Assembly: GCA_944548615.1 (NCBI GenBank)
Contig: OX155964.1
Span: 16,170,484-16,234,483, forward strand
DNA: 64,000 nt
Source of the DNA: Micropterix aruncella
Lineage: Eukaryota; Arthropoda; Insecta; Lepidoptera; Micropterigidae
Reading direction: 5' to 3'
Shown here: positions 43,273 to 57,900 of the stretch, piece by piece
Numbering within the stretch: position 1 is the first letter of the stretch
How the letters are laid out: every line of letters starts with the position of its first letter
Made by a program: the position numbers and the translations under genes
Notes under the pieces: model-generated
Told to the model about the DNA's origin: nothing
Database searches by the model: none
What the model saw: the letters and a program-made list of their open reading frames with translations, nothing else

Positions 43273-46172
43273 ACTAAATAACTAAATAAAGCGTGCGTGA
43301 TGCAATTATCTTATCTATATTAAAGATATTTAAATTCCATTTCGCGTAGGTGCTATAGACCTTGGAACATTTTCGTAATTGCATTGTTAAACTCACATCC
43401 TAATGCGTACAACCCAATTCAGCAATGCTTACGTTTACGTTCATAGCATGCCAATAAAAAAAATACGTGCCGCCAGAAATATCGAGACATTTAATTTATT
43501 CAGACATTAGATTCACGCAGACTTTAGTTTCATCTATTATTCTCTCTTTTTTCTGTCGTCTCTCACATATTATAAACCGCAACGTATATCTATCTGCCAA
43601 CTCGAGAAACCCCCTGAATAGTCGCCTATATTCATTTTATTTTATTTACTTATTCAGTTATTTTAAAGTAAACACATCACTTTTTTTATAATATTTAAAT
43701 CTATCATTTCAAATGGCGTTATTTGATAAATTTTACCGTAATTATTTCTTTAACAGTAGGTACTGTTTTTGCGGATATATTATTCGACTGCTGATTAGCA
43801 ACCTTGCAAGCTCTCTCACTCTTTTACGGTTATATTTTCGCTCCATAATAGGAAAATGCTCTTTTAATTTGAAAAACGCCTTTTGTATGGTAACAACTCG
43901 GTCATTTTGATAAGATAATTTTTAGAAAATAAGTTATTGATTGATAATTCATTACTATAAAAATATAAAAATTACAACAATAACCTAAAGAAATAAAGAA
44001 AACACAGGATCGCCAAAAATCACGGGGTGCTCTCAGCCATACTGTACAGATTAATGCTAGAAATAGATATTTTTATGTTTCTTGTAAAATGTGATTTGTG
44101 CCTCTTGATGCCATTTTCGAGATGACTGACCAATTCAGTTATAAAATGCAGCAGAGTTGATTTCTCTAATCTAGCGTATACTCCGGTGATAACGAGCCCA
44201 GCAAACTTGTATTATCCTTTTAAATGGAGCTTTTGTTTTTCAAAAGGATACCCTGCGTTTTGAGGTGGATGGGTGAAGGGTGATCGTTCACCGGTGACAA
44301 AGGAACTTCCATTAAACCTACATGGCATAGTCAAAATTGTGCACATCCATAAACACATTTTTTTTTTAAGTAATGCAAATATTAAAAATAACAGTAAACA
44401 ATTTCAGCGTAGGAATTATACATAAAAATACTCAAAAAATTAAAACAAAAGCAGAAAAAAGAATACATCGCATAGTCTAGTGGCAACGTCACCTAACTAG
44501 GCCGGGACCTGTTCTAAGGTAAACATTTATTTTTAAATGTGCTTGCAACAATACCGTGTTTATAAAAACGGCATATATTCCATGTATGCACAAAATAATA
44601 GAATTGCAAAACCATAATTAAAATGACTAAATACTTAAACTAAATAATTAAATTAAAGTTAGAAGTGGAAAATTAAAATGTCAGCAAATAAATTCAAATC
44701 AGAAAAAAAACGACATCTCGTTTAAACATTGGCATTTTCCAATCCAGTCGGGGAAATCCATCGCAGCTATGTGAGTAGCGATATAAATATCCCATGTATG
44801 TTAAGCTATAATTACTAGTTTGAAAGTTTAACCTATTGTGTTTTTTCATCTTCCGACCTTATTTATATATTCCATGATGGCGTCCTAATTGTTTTACTTA
44901 GTATGCCTCAAATATATTGAGAAAAAGTCAGAATCCTAAACATGCTGGTATAATAAGGAATTCTTAAGTTTCCTAGAAGTACTAGGCTTTGGCACCTGAA
45001 GTACTTGCGAAAAAGAATCCGGGCAACCTTTGCCAAATTTAGCAGGGAAAATCGCTAGATTTGAATTAGATTCTTATTGACGGAGGCGGCGATAACACAG
45101 CGATTTATTCCACGCTGCTTTAATTTCCTTTCTTCCGTCTTTTATTTATTATTATACCTTTCATCGAATCGGCGCTTACGATTCATGGAAATGACTGCGG
45201 AATACATTATACAAAAAAGATCAGCCTTTGGTCTTCGATATAACCATGTAAACTACTTACATATTATCGCGAACTATATTTTTACATACTACTTTCATAT
45301 TACTTATAACGTAGTAACTAGTAATAACAAGAAATAATATATAATATTTGTATATCAAAATTCTTAACAATTTGGAATTATCTATAATGGTAATTATATA
45401 TTAATAAATAAACAAATAAGTCCGTTGTGAGGGGAGGCGCACTGTAACCATTTTCGTGTTAGCAAAAAAAAACAGTATAGCGCTATAGTATAATTTACCT
45501 ATATTCAACTAAATAAACCTATTTTGGTTTTGTACAATACAATACAATCAACTACTCCAGTAGATAGGCATTCCTACACTTGGATGCGTCACAAAATTAA
45601 ATTATTAAAAACATAACTATCGTGATAGTTGTCATGACTGTAATATTATATTCAATATTACCTACATACAAATAATCAAAATATACTAATGTAATTTAAG
45701 AGTCAGGGAGAATAATATATTACAATAGAAATGCAAATTCTATGTAGAATAATTAAAAAAAATATAATTTATTATCAATCCAGCAATATGCCTTCGTATT
45801 TTTTTAAAATGAATAGATGTATAATAATTATATGACAATTAGAATGTCAGCTACAAACGAAGGTTAAAGAAAAATAAACGACGATTTTTGTTGGCTGACT
45901 TTACAGCGGCCTAGATCAAACAAGATAAGATTTTTATTTTATTTCTTATTTCCAGAATTTCTTTACTGAGTTTTATTGGGCTATCCAGATTGGTTCATTA
46001 AAAAAAATACGTTAAAGAATATTGTATGTTCAAAATTTGAACGGAAAGTTATTTTTTATCGGTAACCACAGCCTAAGTAAAAAAATGTCCACAATATTCT
46101 ACATCTAGTTTTTTTAGAGAGATTGTTCTACAACAAAAAAAAATTTTTTAACAAATTATATTTCTATTTCAG
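43273..46172. other. Unassigned upstream of the glycoprotein gene (copy 1)
   Basis: AT-rich. Frames at 43467, 43713 and 45077 have no motif. A LINE 3' stem-loop in inverted orientation is at 44491-44520. If the glycoprotein exon at 46173 is not the first, its first exon (with the start codon) should lie here or further upstream. I could not identify it. Confidence 0.4.
44491..44520 (-). other. LINE 3'-UTR stem-loop, copy 3
   Basis: Minus strand: ACCT TAG AACAGG, TCCCG, GCCTAGTT AGGT. Duplicate at 52879-52908. Confidence 0.5.
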
Positions 46173-46867
46173 ATGCAGTGCGTTTGGATTTCTGACGTGT
46201 TATCTACTTCTCACCACGGCGCATTGCTCAGAAAACGCAAAACATGAAATTAGTGATAAATTATCAAATAATTCCAGCAGTAAAATAGATATAGAATTAA
46301 ATAATATTACGATTCTACAAAATAAAACTACTACCGATAATAAAACTACAACGAGCCAGAATGACGGCGATGTACTTTGTATAGAAACTAAAGATAAGAA
46401 TATATCTGATAGTGTTAAGAATGATAATTTAACGATTGATATAAATTTAAAAAGTGTAGATATCACGACGACTGAATCTGCTTTCCTAGATGACAGAACA
46501 AAGGCGACTACTGAAAACCAGAGCATCGCAAACACTACTGTGAAGCATAACATAAAAGTTATCAATGTCAATAGTACTGACGAAATTTCAGATATGATAC
46601 CGGATGAAGAAAATGCCTCACTGTTAGTCATTAAAACATGCGATACGGGTATAAATGAAAGCAAAATTAATAACGTTACTGAAGCTCCAATAGAAACCAC
46701 AGTTTCTACAGAAGCTTCAAATGACGAAAATGTAGGCAAAACAGAAGAATATATAGATGTGACAGCAAATTATAAGGAGTTCAGAGAAACCAAAGAAGCG
46801 ATCATATACGGATTGAAAAAGATGAGGGAGCGTTATCAAAATGCTGAGCCGAGGCTGTTTTCAATGG
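46173..46867 (+). CDS. Exon of Asn/Thr-rich secreted glycoprotein gene (peroxidase-like?), copy 1
   Basis: The acceptor TATATTTCTATTTCAG ends at 46172, and the exon begins with the third base of a codon. It encodes a hydrophobic stretch CSAFGFLTCYLLLTTAHC (secretion signal, its start in an unseen upstream exon). About 170 residues rich in Asn, Thr, Ser and Asp follow, with about a dozen N-glycosylation sequons (NIT, NKT twice, NLT, NQS, NST, NAS, NVT and others). A more ordered part follows: KEFRETKEAIIYGLKKMRER. A GTATGT donor follows at 46868. The single frame runs on past the donor to a stop at 46984, but the splice join to 48013 is in phase. The ordered part resembles the segment before the catalytic domain in animal haem peroxidases; this is tentative. 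Confidence 0.75.
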
Positions 46868-48012
<1,145 letters not shown>

Positions 48013-48145
48013 GATATGTTCTGGAAGATGATAATCCAGCCCGATTTGTAGCGGCCTTCAATGCACCAACAGAAGATGCAGAAAAGATGGCCCAGTATGG
48101 ATATGCAGCTTTAGAAGCCACTGCTAAATTCCAAGCAATTCTTAG
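48013..48145 (+). CDS. Following exon of the glycoprotein gene, copy 1
   Basis: After TTTTTAACAG the exon supplies GA to complete a Gly codon and encodes GYVLEDDNPARFVAAFNAPT, then EDAEKMAQYGYAALEATAKF and QAIL, ending CTTAG|GTAAGT in phase 2. The 133-bp exon has no stop in this phase. The pattern 'NPARFVAAFNAPTEDA..MA..G..ALEAT..F' resembles the conserved segment ahead of the catalytic domain of insect haem peroxidases ('SP..........T.EA..L...A....AT..L'). Later exons would hold the haem-binding His and are not seen in this window. Confidence 0.7.
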
Positions 48146-49079
48146 GTAAGTAATTTATACTACGATGTCATTTATAATTTGTCTCAAATTTTAATATAGT
48201 TTAATTGGAGATTATTGGATAATCTTTTAAATATATGTTTTGAATTAAAGATCCTTTAAAGCAATGATTTAAAGGATCAAATTAAAAATAATGCTATAGT
48301 AGTGTAATAGCTTTCTTGTAAATTAACCCCAAAATCGACATTATCCTCCAACAATCGTAAATTGAAAATATGAACCATTTTTCATAAAAACAGATCGAAC
48401 TTTGAAATAGCAAGATTCATAAGCAATATCAGTAGCAAAGTTCGACTGCTATACATAACTTACTTACATACACTGCCAAGGTATGTAAGTCTGTAAGTGT
48501 GGCCCAAGGGCCACACTCTCCGGCCGACCCGACTCTCTATGGAGGGCAGAGTCTGAATATATAAAGGCCACCAAAAGTTGACTGAAAAGTCACACAAGGC
48601 CACCAAAAGTTGACTGAAAAGTCACACAAATGACTGAAAAATCACTGCAAAGTCCGCTGAAGGGGTACTTCATACGAAATTCCAATACAAATTAGTCTCA
48701 AATATGAAACCGCTGTGTCCGCAGATCAAGGTATTCTATTCGAGAATAAATTGTATTGGGGTTTAGTATGAATAACTACCCTTTTAACGGCCCCTTAAGA
48801 GACATAGTGACTCGGTCCCCAATTCCAATCTTGTTCAATAAATCAGTATCTGCACATGAAGGTGTATATCCGGAATGATACCAGATATCGAGAAGATTCC
48901 GATGAAAATGAGAAATATGATACAAATAATTATCGTTTAATTTCGATGTTGACTGTCTTCTCAAATATATGTATATAGAAGTACTTATACGTATATTTTT
49001 CACAGTACTTATTTTTAATATTGTTTAATTTGGCTTCCAAAAGAGCAAATCTACGCAGCAGGCACTATTGAAATGCTGT
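48146..49079. other. Intron or downstream sequence (copy 1)
   Basis: Contains a perfect GTGTGGCCC/GGGCCACAC hairpin at 48497-48516, next to an ACTTAC..ACATAC / GTATGT..GTAAGT inverted pair. A 36-bp direct repeat (AAGGCCACCAAAAGTTGACT...) present twice at 48560-48630 occurs only once in copy 2. No further exon recognised. Confidence 0.5.
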
Positions 49080-49270
49080 CACAGACATATACACGCCTCA
49101 ATAATAAAAAGCTTCCGGCAGCCATTTATTGCGAACTTTATTATGAAGCTTTCGACTGCGTATAGCCTAGTCTCAATTTAGTCGTAACAGTAGTTAAATC
49201 AGATATGTTAACTGGGAATATTGGAATACTACAGGGATCAATTTTTGGACCTGGTTTTTTAAATTAAGCA
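49080..49270 (+). mobile_element. LINE reverse transcriptase relic (copy 1)
   Basis: LPAAIYCELYYEAFDCV matches the 'A...DL..AFD.V' box, and GILQGSIFGPGF matches 'G.PQGSILGP.LF'. The spacing is compressed and there is a stop between them. Dead core fragment. Its duplicate is at 57412-57602. Confidence 0.7.
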
Positions 49271-49303
49271 ACAGAAGTCAGCTACAGGATCTTTATCATC
49301 CTA

Positions 49304-49475
49304 AAGACAAGATAAAAAACGAATTTACCCCGTGAATTTTGTAGCACCCGAAGTTTCGGCGACGTTGCAGCCGCCGTTGTCTAGGGTAGTCTACCCTAGA
49401 CAACGGCGGCTGTAACGTCGCCGAGACGTCGGGTGTTACAAAATTCACGTGGTTAATTTGTTTTTTACCTTGTTT
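49304..49475. repeat. Long near-perfect hairpin (copy 1)
   Basis: Core arms of 59 bp (49331-49389 and 49391-49449) around a single T, with four mismatches, three of which would be G-U pairs in RNA. Weaker complementarity extends the arms to about 85 bp (AAGACAAGATAAAAAACG with GGTAAAAAACAAATTAACC complement). The central part is GC-rich (GCAGCCGCCGTTGTCTAGGG). Confidence 0.85.
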
Positions 49476-49567
49476 ATAATGTCAAACAACCGCGATAGTC
49501 TCCGATTTCTAAATCATCCTGTTGAAATACTGCCATACTGTATACTCTTCTCGCCGGTGCCCCGTAT

Positions 49568-49767
49568 NNNNNNNNNNNNNNNNNNNNNNNNNNNNNNNNN
49601 NNNNNNNNNNNNNNNNNNNNNNNNNNNNNNNNNNNNNNNNNNNNNNNNNNNNNNNNNNNNNNNNNNNNNNNNNNNNNNNNNNNNNNNNNNNNNNNNNNNN
49701 NNNNNNNNNNNNNNNNNNNNNNNNNNNNNNNNNNNNNNNNNNNNNNNNNNNNNNNNNNNNNNNNNNN
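49568..49767. other. Assembly gap of exactly 200 N
   Basis: The gap lies precisely between copy 1 and copy 2 of the duplicated segment. A round number of N is a placeholder, not a measured distance. Confidence 1.
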
Positions 49768-49957
<190 letters not shown>

Positions 49958-49979
49958 CGTCTATCTCACAAATCGTGTT

Positions 49980-50453
49980 CTATTTTAATATATATTTTAT
50001 TAATGTCTCCGTTTCTTGTCGACCCATACTCAAAAGTGACTTAGTTAGGTTTTTCTTTACGCCGTGACTAGTCCTAGATTTCAGTCCTATAGGTAAAACA
50101 CTATTCATTTTGTTGAACAGTCGAGAAGCAATGTAAGAAAGTTTTTGCGCAAAACTTGTTCTCTTTTTTTGGATTAAGTGCTGTCTGTTTGTCATGTTAC
50201 TTTATGATGTGTTGAATATAGATGATAATTCTCATGTTTATAGTAGTAGAGTAGGACTGCCTTAGCGTATATCTGACGAACGTCTAGGACTTTAGATTCC
50301 TTGTACAAGCTCTCAGAAGAATACCGGAAAGGTTTTTTGTATTACTCTTAAAAGCGACTTTTGGGCCTTAATTAGAGGATCAAGTGCTCGCAGCGAGGCT
50401 CCACCCCAAGCTATGATTCCGTATGCTAGTAAGTTATATATCATTATTATGTG
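49980..50453 (-). mobile_element. LINE reverse transcriptase C-terminal part (copy 2)
   Basis: Identical in the terminal frame (50195-49980) to 41817-41602, and carries the same upstream NLLAYGIIAWGGAS text. See copy 1. Confidence 0.75.
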
Positions 50454-51353
50454 TATTATATAGGTCAATAGGGAAAAAACGAGACACTGGTGCCTCGGCG
50501 CCTAGCTGTAGACAAACCATTTTTTTTACGTGATTTATACCTATTTATAAGTTTAAATTTCGAATTTCTAACTGATATGGTATTGAATATGATGTCCTAC
50601 TGTGGAGTACTATAACGTACATTGAGGATATGTTTAAATTAACATGCTGAATTTACCGAGCCATACGTGAAATAATAGGCCTTTGTCCAGGGTAACTGTC
50701 GAGAGCACCTCAAAAAACTAGGGATATTGACAGGTTTATGCAGTTTTGCCCAAAAAGCTGTTTGACAATTTTACCACAATAAGAGTTTGGTATTATATGT
50801 ATCTCATCAGGCAGTCCATCGGCAAGACAGGAGTATCTAGACTCATTACCACCAAGCGATTATACCACGTATGGCAATAATTCAGGCCACTAGTCTGTAG
50901 GAATTAAAGTTTTTAATTGGTTGCCTGATACTGAAATAAATCCAATATATTGATTTTTTAAGAGATTCATTCGAGCACACTGAAATTAATTCCTACTGAA
51001 AATTAAAATACACGCACATAACGACATCGAGAAATAATATAATAAAAAATAATAACATTTAAAAACAAAATGTAGCTGATTGTGGAAAAATAAATCTATT
51101 TTCATCAATTGTTGAGTGACTATTAAGAAATAATGTATTATTCTTAAATAACATAATAATGTCATGAACAAAAATCTGTATTCTGTCTTCTGTATTTATA
51201 ATGGAACTGATATGGAAGGAATGTGATCTGTGTAAAGGTGAATCCGTTGGAAAATAAAAATATATATTCGTTTCGTTTTCTTGGTCCGGCTGTAAATTTA
51301 CTCAAATTACCCTCGTATACCAGCTACTGCATAAACATATATATTGTATACTG
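50454..51353. other. Unassigned (copy 2)
   Basis: Counterpart of 42076-42972. An extra A near 51061 splits the chance frame present in copy 1. Confidence 0.35.
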
Positions 51354-51653
51354 GATGAGTTTTTATTACTGACATCCCTGAAGTGGGTGAAACAATAAGA
51401 GCTAATAAACAACTTTTAAAAAAAATGGAAAAACAAAAAAAAATATATGAGAATTTTTATTTTTTGAAAAAGCTTTAAATTTTTCATTTTATAAAAATAA
51501 AATTTGCCATCTGGCGGTAAGTAAAATATCGTAAATATTGTTTATTAAGTTTTCCAAATCTTCCAAAACAAAAAACATCTATTAAAAGTTTCTTATTTAC
51601 TCATACTGGTTCACCCACTTCAAGGATGTTCTATAAAAAACTCACCCTTTACT
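51354..51653. mobile_element. MITE with about 70-bp inverted ends (copy 2)
   Basis: Counterpart of 42973-43272, with a few single-base differences. Confidence 0.65.
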
Positions 51654-54563
51654 AAATAACTAAATAAAGCGTGCGTGATGCAATTATCTTATCTATATTA
51701 AAGATATTTAAATTCCATTTCGCGTAGGTGCTATAGACCTTGGAACATTTTCGTAATTGCATTGTTAAACTCACATCCTAATGCGTACAACCCAATTCAG
51801 CAATGCTCTACGTTTACGTTCATAGCATGCCAATAAAAAAAATACGTGCCGCCAGAAATATCGAGACATTTAATTTATTCAGACATTAGATTCACGCAGA
51901 CTTTAGTTTCATCTATTATTCTCTCTTTTTTCTGTCGTCTCTCACATATTATAAACCGCAACGTATATCTATCTGCCAACTCGAGAAACCCCCTGAATAG
52001 TCGCCTATATTCATTTTATTTTATTTACTTATTCAGTTATTTTAAAGTAAACACATCACTTTTTTTATAATATTTAAATCTATCATTTCAAATGGCGTTA
52101 TTTGATAAATTTTACCGTAATTATTTCTTTAACAGTAGGTACTTTTTTTGCGGATATAGTATGTCGACTGCTGATTAGCAAACCTTGCAAGCTCTCTCAC
52201 TCTTTTACGGTTATATTTTCGCTCCATAATAGGAAAATGCTCTTTTAATTTGAAAAACGCCTTTTGTATGGTAACAACTCGGTCATTTTGATAAGATAAT
52301 TTTTAGAAAATAAGTTATTGATTGATAATTCATTACTATAAAAAATATAAAAAATTACAACAATAACCTAAAGAAATAAAGAAAACACAGGATCGCCAAA
52401 AATCACGGGGTGCTCTCAGCCATACTGTACAGATTAATGCTAGAAATAGATATTTTTATGTTTCTTGTAAAATGTGATTTGTGCCTCTTGATGCCATTTT
52501 CGAGATGACTGACCAATTCAGTTATAAAATGCAGCAGAGTTGATTTCTCTAATCTAGCGTATACTCCGGTGATAACGAGCCCAGCAAACTTGTATTATCC
52601 TTTTAAATGGAGCTTTTGTTTTTCAAAAGGATACCCTGCGTTTTGAGGTGGATGGGGTGAAGGGTGATCGTTCACCGGTGACAAATGAACTTCCATTAAA
52701 CCTACATGGCATAGTCAAAATTGTGCACATCCATAAACACATTTTTTTTTTTTTAAGTAATGCAAATATTAAAAATAACAGTAAACAATTTCAGCGTAGG
52801 AATTATACATAAAAATACTCAAAAAATTAAAACAAAAGCAGAAAAAAGAATACATCGCAATAGTCTAGTGGCAACGTCACCTAACTAGGCCGGGACCTGT
52901 TCTAAGGTAAACATTTATTTTTAAATGTGCTTGCAACAATACCGTGTTTATTAAAACGGCATATATTCCATGTATGCACAAAATAATAGAATTGCAAAAC
53001 CATAATTAAAATGACTAAATACTTAAACTAAATAATTAAATTAAAGTTAGAAGTGGAAAATTAAAATGTCAGCAAATAAATTCAAATCAGAAAAAAAACG
53101 ACATCTCGTTTAAACATTGGCATTTTCCAATCCAGTCGGGAAATCCATCGCAGCTATCTGAGTAGCGATATAAATATCCCATGTATGTTAAGCTATAATT
53201 ACTAGTTTGAAAGTTTAACCTTTTGTGTTTTTTCATCTTCCGACCTTATTTATATATTCCATGATGGCGTCCTAATTGTTTTACTTAGTATGCCTCAAAT
53301 ATATTGAGAAAAAGTCAGAATCCTAAACATGCTGGTATAATAAGGAATTCTTAAGTTTCCTAGAAGTACTAGGCTTTGGCACCTGAAGTACTTGCGAAAA
53401 AGAATCCGGGCAACCTTTGCCAAATTTAGCAGGGAAAATCGCTAGATTTGAATTAGATTCTTATTGACGGAGGCGGCGATAACACAGCGATTTATTCCAC
53501 GCTGCTTTTATTTCCTTTCTTCCGTCTTTTGTTTATTATTATACCTTTCATCGAATCGGCGCTTACGATTCATGGAAATGACTGCGGAATACATTATACA
53601 AAAAAGATCAGCCTTTGGTCTTCGATATAACCATGTAAACTACTTACATATTATCGCGAACTATATTTTTACATACTACTTTCATATTACTTATAACGTA
53701 GTAACTAGTAATAACAAGAAATAATATATAATATTTGTATATAAAAATTCTTAACAATTTGGAATTATCTATAATGGTAATTATATATTAATAAATAAAC
53801 AAATAAGTCCGTTGTGAGGGGAGGCGCCGCACTGTAACCATTTTCGTGTTAGCAAAAAAAAAACAGTATAGCGCTATAGTATAATTTACCTATATTCAAC
53901 TAAATAAACCTATTTTGGTTTTGTACAATACAATACAATCAACTACTCCAGTAGATAGGCATTCTACACTTGGATGCGTCACAAAATTAAATTATTAAAA
54001 ACATAACTATCGTGATAGTTGTCATGACTGTAATATTATATTCAATATTACCTACATACAAATAATCAAAATATACTAATGTAATTTAAGAGTCAGGGAG
54101 AATAATATATTACAATAGAAATGCAAATTCTATGTAGAATAATTAAAAAAAATATAATTTATTATCAATCCAGCAATATGCCTTCGTATTTTTTTAAAAT
54201 GAATAGATGTATAATAATTATATGACAATTAGAATGTCAGCTACAAACGAAGGTTAAAGAAAAATAAACGACGATTTTTGTTGGCTGACTTTACAGCGGC
54301 CTAGATCAAACAAGATAAGATTTTTATTTTATTTCTTATTTCCAGAATTTCTTTACTGAGTTTTATTGGGCTATCCAGATTGGTTCATTAAAAAAATACG
54401 TTAAAGAATATTGTATGTTCAAAATTTGAACGGAAAGTTATTTGTTATCGGTAACCACAGCCTAAGTAAAAAAAATGTCCACAATATTCTACATCTAGTT
54501 TTTTTAGAGAGATTGTTCTACAACAAAAAAAAAATTTTTAACAAATTATATTTTCTATTTCAG
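51654..54563. other. Unassigned upstream of the glycoprotein gene (copy 2)
   Basis: Counterpart of 43273-46172. No first exon identified. Confidence 0.4.
52879..52908 (-). other. LINE 3'-UTR stem-loop, duplicate of copy 3
   Basis: Same sequence as 44491-44520. Confidence 0.5.
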
Positions 54564-55260
54564 ATGCAGTGCGTTTGGATTTCTGACGTGTTATCTACTT
54601 CTCACCACGGCGCATTGCTCAGAAAACGCAAAACATGAAATTAGTGATAAATTATCAAAATAATTCCAGCAGTAAAATAGATATAGAATTAAATAATATT
54701 ACGATTCTACAAAATAAAACTACTACCGATAATAAAACTACAACGAGCCAGAATGACGGCGATGTACTTTGTATAGAAACTAAAGATAAGAATATATCTG
54801 ATAGTGTTAAGAATGATAATTTAACGATTGATATAAATTTAAAAAGTGTAGATATCACGACGACTGAATCTGCTTTCCTAGATGACAGAACAAAGGCGAC
54901 TACTGAAAACCAGAGCATCGCAAACACTACTGTGAAGCATAACATAAAAGTTATCAATGTCAATAGTACTGACGAAATTTCAGATATGATACCGGATGAA
55001 GAAAATGCCTCACTGTTAGTCATTTAAAACATGCGATACGGGTATAAATGAAAGCAAAATTAATAACGTTACTGAAGCTCCAATAGAAACCACAGTTTCT
55101 ACAGAAGCTTCAAATGACGAAAATGTAGGCAAAACAGAAGAATATATAGATGTGACAGCAAATTATAAGGAGTTCAGAGAAACCAAAGAAGCGATCATAT
55201 ACGGATTGAAAAAGATGAGGGAGCGTTATCAAAATGCTGAGCCGAGGCTGTTTTCAATGG
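54564..55260 (+). pseudogene. Glycoprotein exon, copy 2, with two 1-base frame breaks
   Basis: Same splice acceptor and GTATGT donor as copy 1, but 697 instead of 695 bp. One extra A lies in an A run near 54657 (ATTATCAAAATAATT against ATTATCAAATAATT). One extra T near 55024 (GTCATTTAAAAC against GTCATTAAAAC) creates a TAA. Both are in homopolymers; the rest of the exon shows no other damage that I noticed. This pattern fits sequencing error in an alternative haplotype better than decay of a gene. If real, the copy is non-functional. Confidence 0.75.
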
Positions 55261-56370
<1,110 letters not shown>

Positions 56371-56503
56371 GATATGTTCTGGAAGATGATAATCCAGCCC
56401 GATTTGTAGCGGCCTTCAATGCACCAACAGAAGATGCAGAAAAGATGGCCCAGTATGGATATGCAGCTTTAGAAGCCACTGCTAAATTCCAAGCAATTCT
56501 TAG
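56371..56503 (+). CDS. Following exon of the glycoprotein gene, copy 2
   Basis: 133 bp, identical in encoded text to 48013-48145 as far as I can read (GYVLEDDNPARFVAAF onward), with the same TTTTTAACAG acceptor and GTAAGT donor. An intact exon behind the broken exon at 54564. Confidence 0.65.
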
Positions 56504-57411
56504 GTAAGTAATTTATACTACGATGTAATTTATAATTTGTCTCAAATTTTATATAGTTTAATTGGAGATTATTGGATAATCTTTTAAATATATGTTTTGA
56601 ATTAAAGATCCTTTAAAGCAATGATTTAAAGGATCAAATTAAAAATAAGTGCTATAGTAGTGTAATAGCTTTCTTGTAAATTAACCCCAAAATCGACATT
56701 ATCCTCCAACAATCGTAAATTGAAAATATGAACCATTTTTCATAAAAACAGATCGAACTTTGAAATAGCAAGATTCATAAGCAATATCAGTAGCAAAGTT
56801 CGACTGCTATACATAACTTACTTACATACACTGCCAAGGTATGTAAGTCTGTAAGTGTGGCCCAAGGGCCACACTCTCCGGCCGACCCGACTCTCTATGG
56901 AGGGCAGAGTCTGAATATATAAAGGCCACCAAAAGTTGACTGAAAAGTCACACAAATGACTGAAAAATCACTGCAAAGTCCGCTGAAGGGGTACTTCATA
57001 CGAAATTCCAATACAAATTAGTCTCAAATATGAAACCGCTGTGTCCGCAGATCAAGGTATTCTATTCGAGAATAAATTTGTATTGGGGTTTAGTATGAAT
57101 AACTACCCTTTTAACGGCCCCTTAAGAGACATAGTGACTCGGTCCCCAATTCCAATCTTGTTTCAATAAATCAGTATCTGCACATGAAGGTGTATATCCG
57201 GAATGCTACCAGATATCGAGAAGATTCCGATATTTTAAAAATGAGAAATATGATACAAATAATTATCGTTTAATTTCGATGTTGACTGTCTTCTCAAATA
57301 TATGTATATAGAAGTACTAATACGTACATTTTTCACAGTACTTATTTTTAATATTGTTTAATTTGGCTTCCAAAAGAGCAAATCTACGCAGCAGGCACTA
57401 TTGAAATGCTG
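56504..57411. other. Intron or downstream sequence (copy 2)
   Basis: Counterpart of 48146-49079, with one instead of two copies of the 36-bp unit. No exon recognised. Confidence 0.5.
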
Positions 57412-57602
57412 TCACAGACATATACACGCCTCAATAATAAAAAGCTTCCGGCAGCCATTTATTGCGAACTTTATTATGAAGCTTTCGACTGCGTATAGCC
57501 TAGTCTCAATTTAGTCGTAACAGTAGTTAAATCAGATATGTTAACTGGGAATATTGGAATACTACAGGGATCAATTTTTGGACCTGGTTTTTTAAATTAA
57601 GC
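57412..57602 (+). mobile_element. LINE reverse transcriptase relic (copy 2)
   Basis: Same AIYCELYYEAFDCV and GILQGSIFGPGF text as at 49080-49270. Confidence 0.7.
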
Positions 57603-57636
57603 AACAGAAGTCAGCTACAGGATCTTTATCATCCTA

Positions 57637-57808
57637 TAGACAAGATAAAAAACGAATTTACCCCGTGAATTTTGTAGCACCCGAAGTTTCGGCGACGTTG
57701 CAGCCGCCGTTGTCTAGGGTAGTCTACCCTAGACAACGGCGGCTGTAACGTCGCCGAGACGTCGGGTGTTACAAAATTCACGTGGTTAATTTGTTTTTTA
57801 CCTTGTTT
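57637..57808. repeat. Long near-perfect hairpin (copy 2)
   Basis: Core 57664-57782, the same as 49331-49449 including all four mismatches. Confidence 0.85.
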
Positions 57809-57900
57809 ATAATGTCAAACAACCGCGATAGTCTCCGATTTCTAAATCATCCTGTTGAAATACTGCCATACTGTATACTCTTCTCGCCGGTGCCCCGTAT

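Noticed and set aside
46200..46739. 179-codon minus-strand frame opposite the glycoprotein exon
   Set aside because: The Ser/Val/Leu-rich translation is the complement of the Asn/Thr/Asp-rich plus-strand exon. The plus strand has splice signals, a signal-like stretch and glycosylation sequons; the minus strand has no motif.
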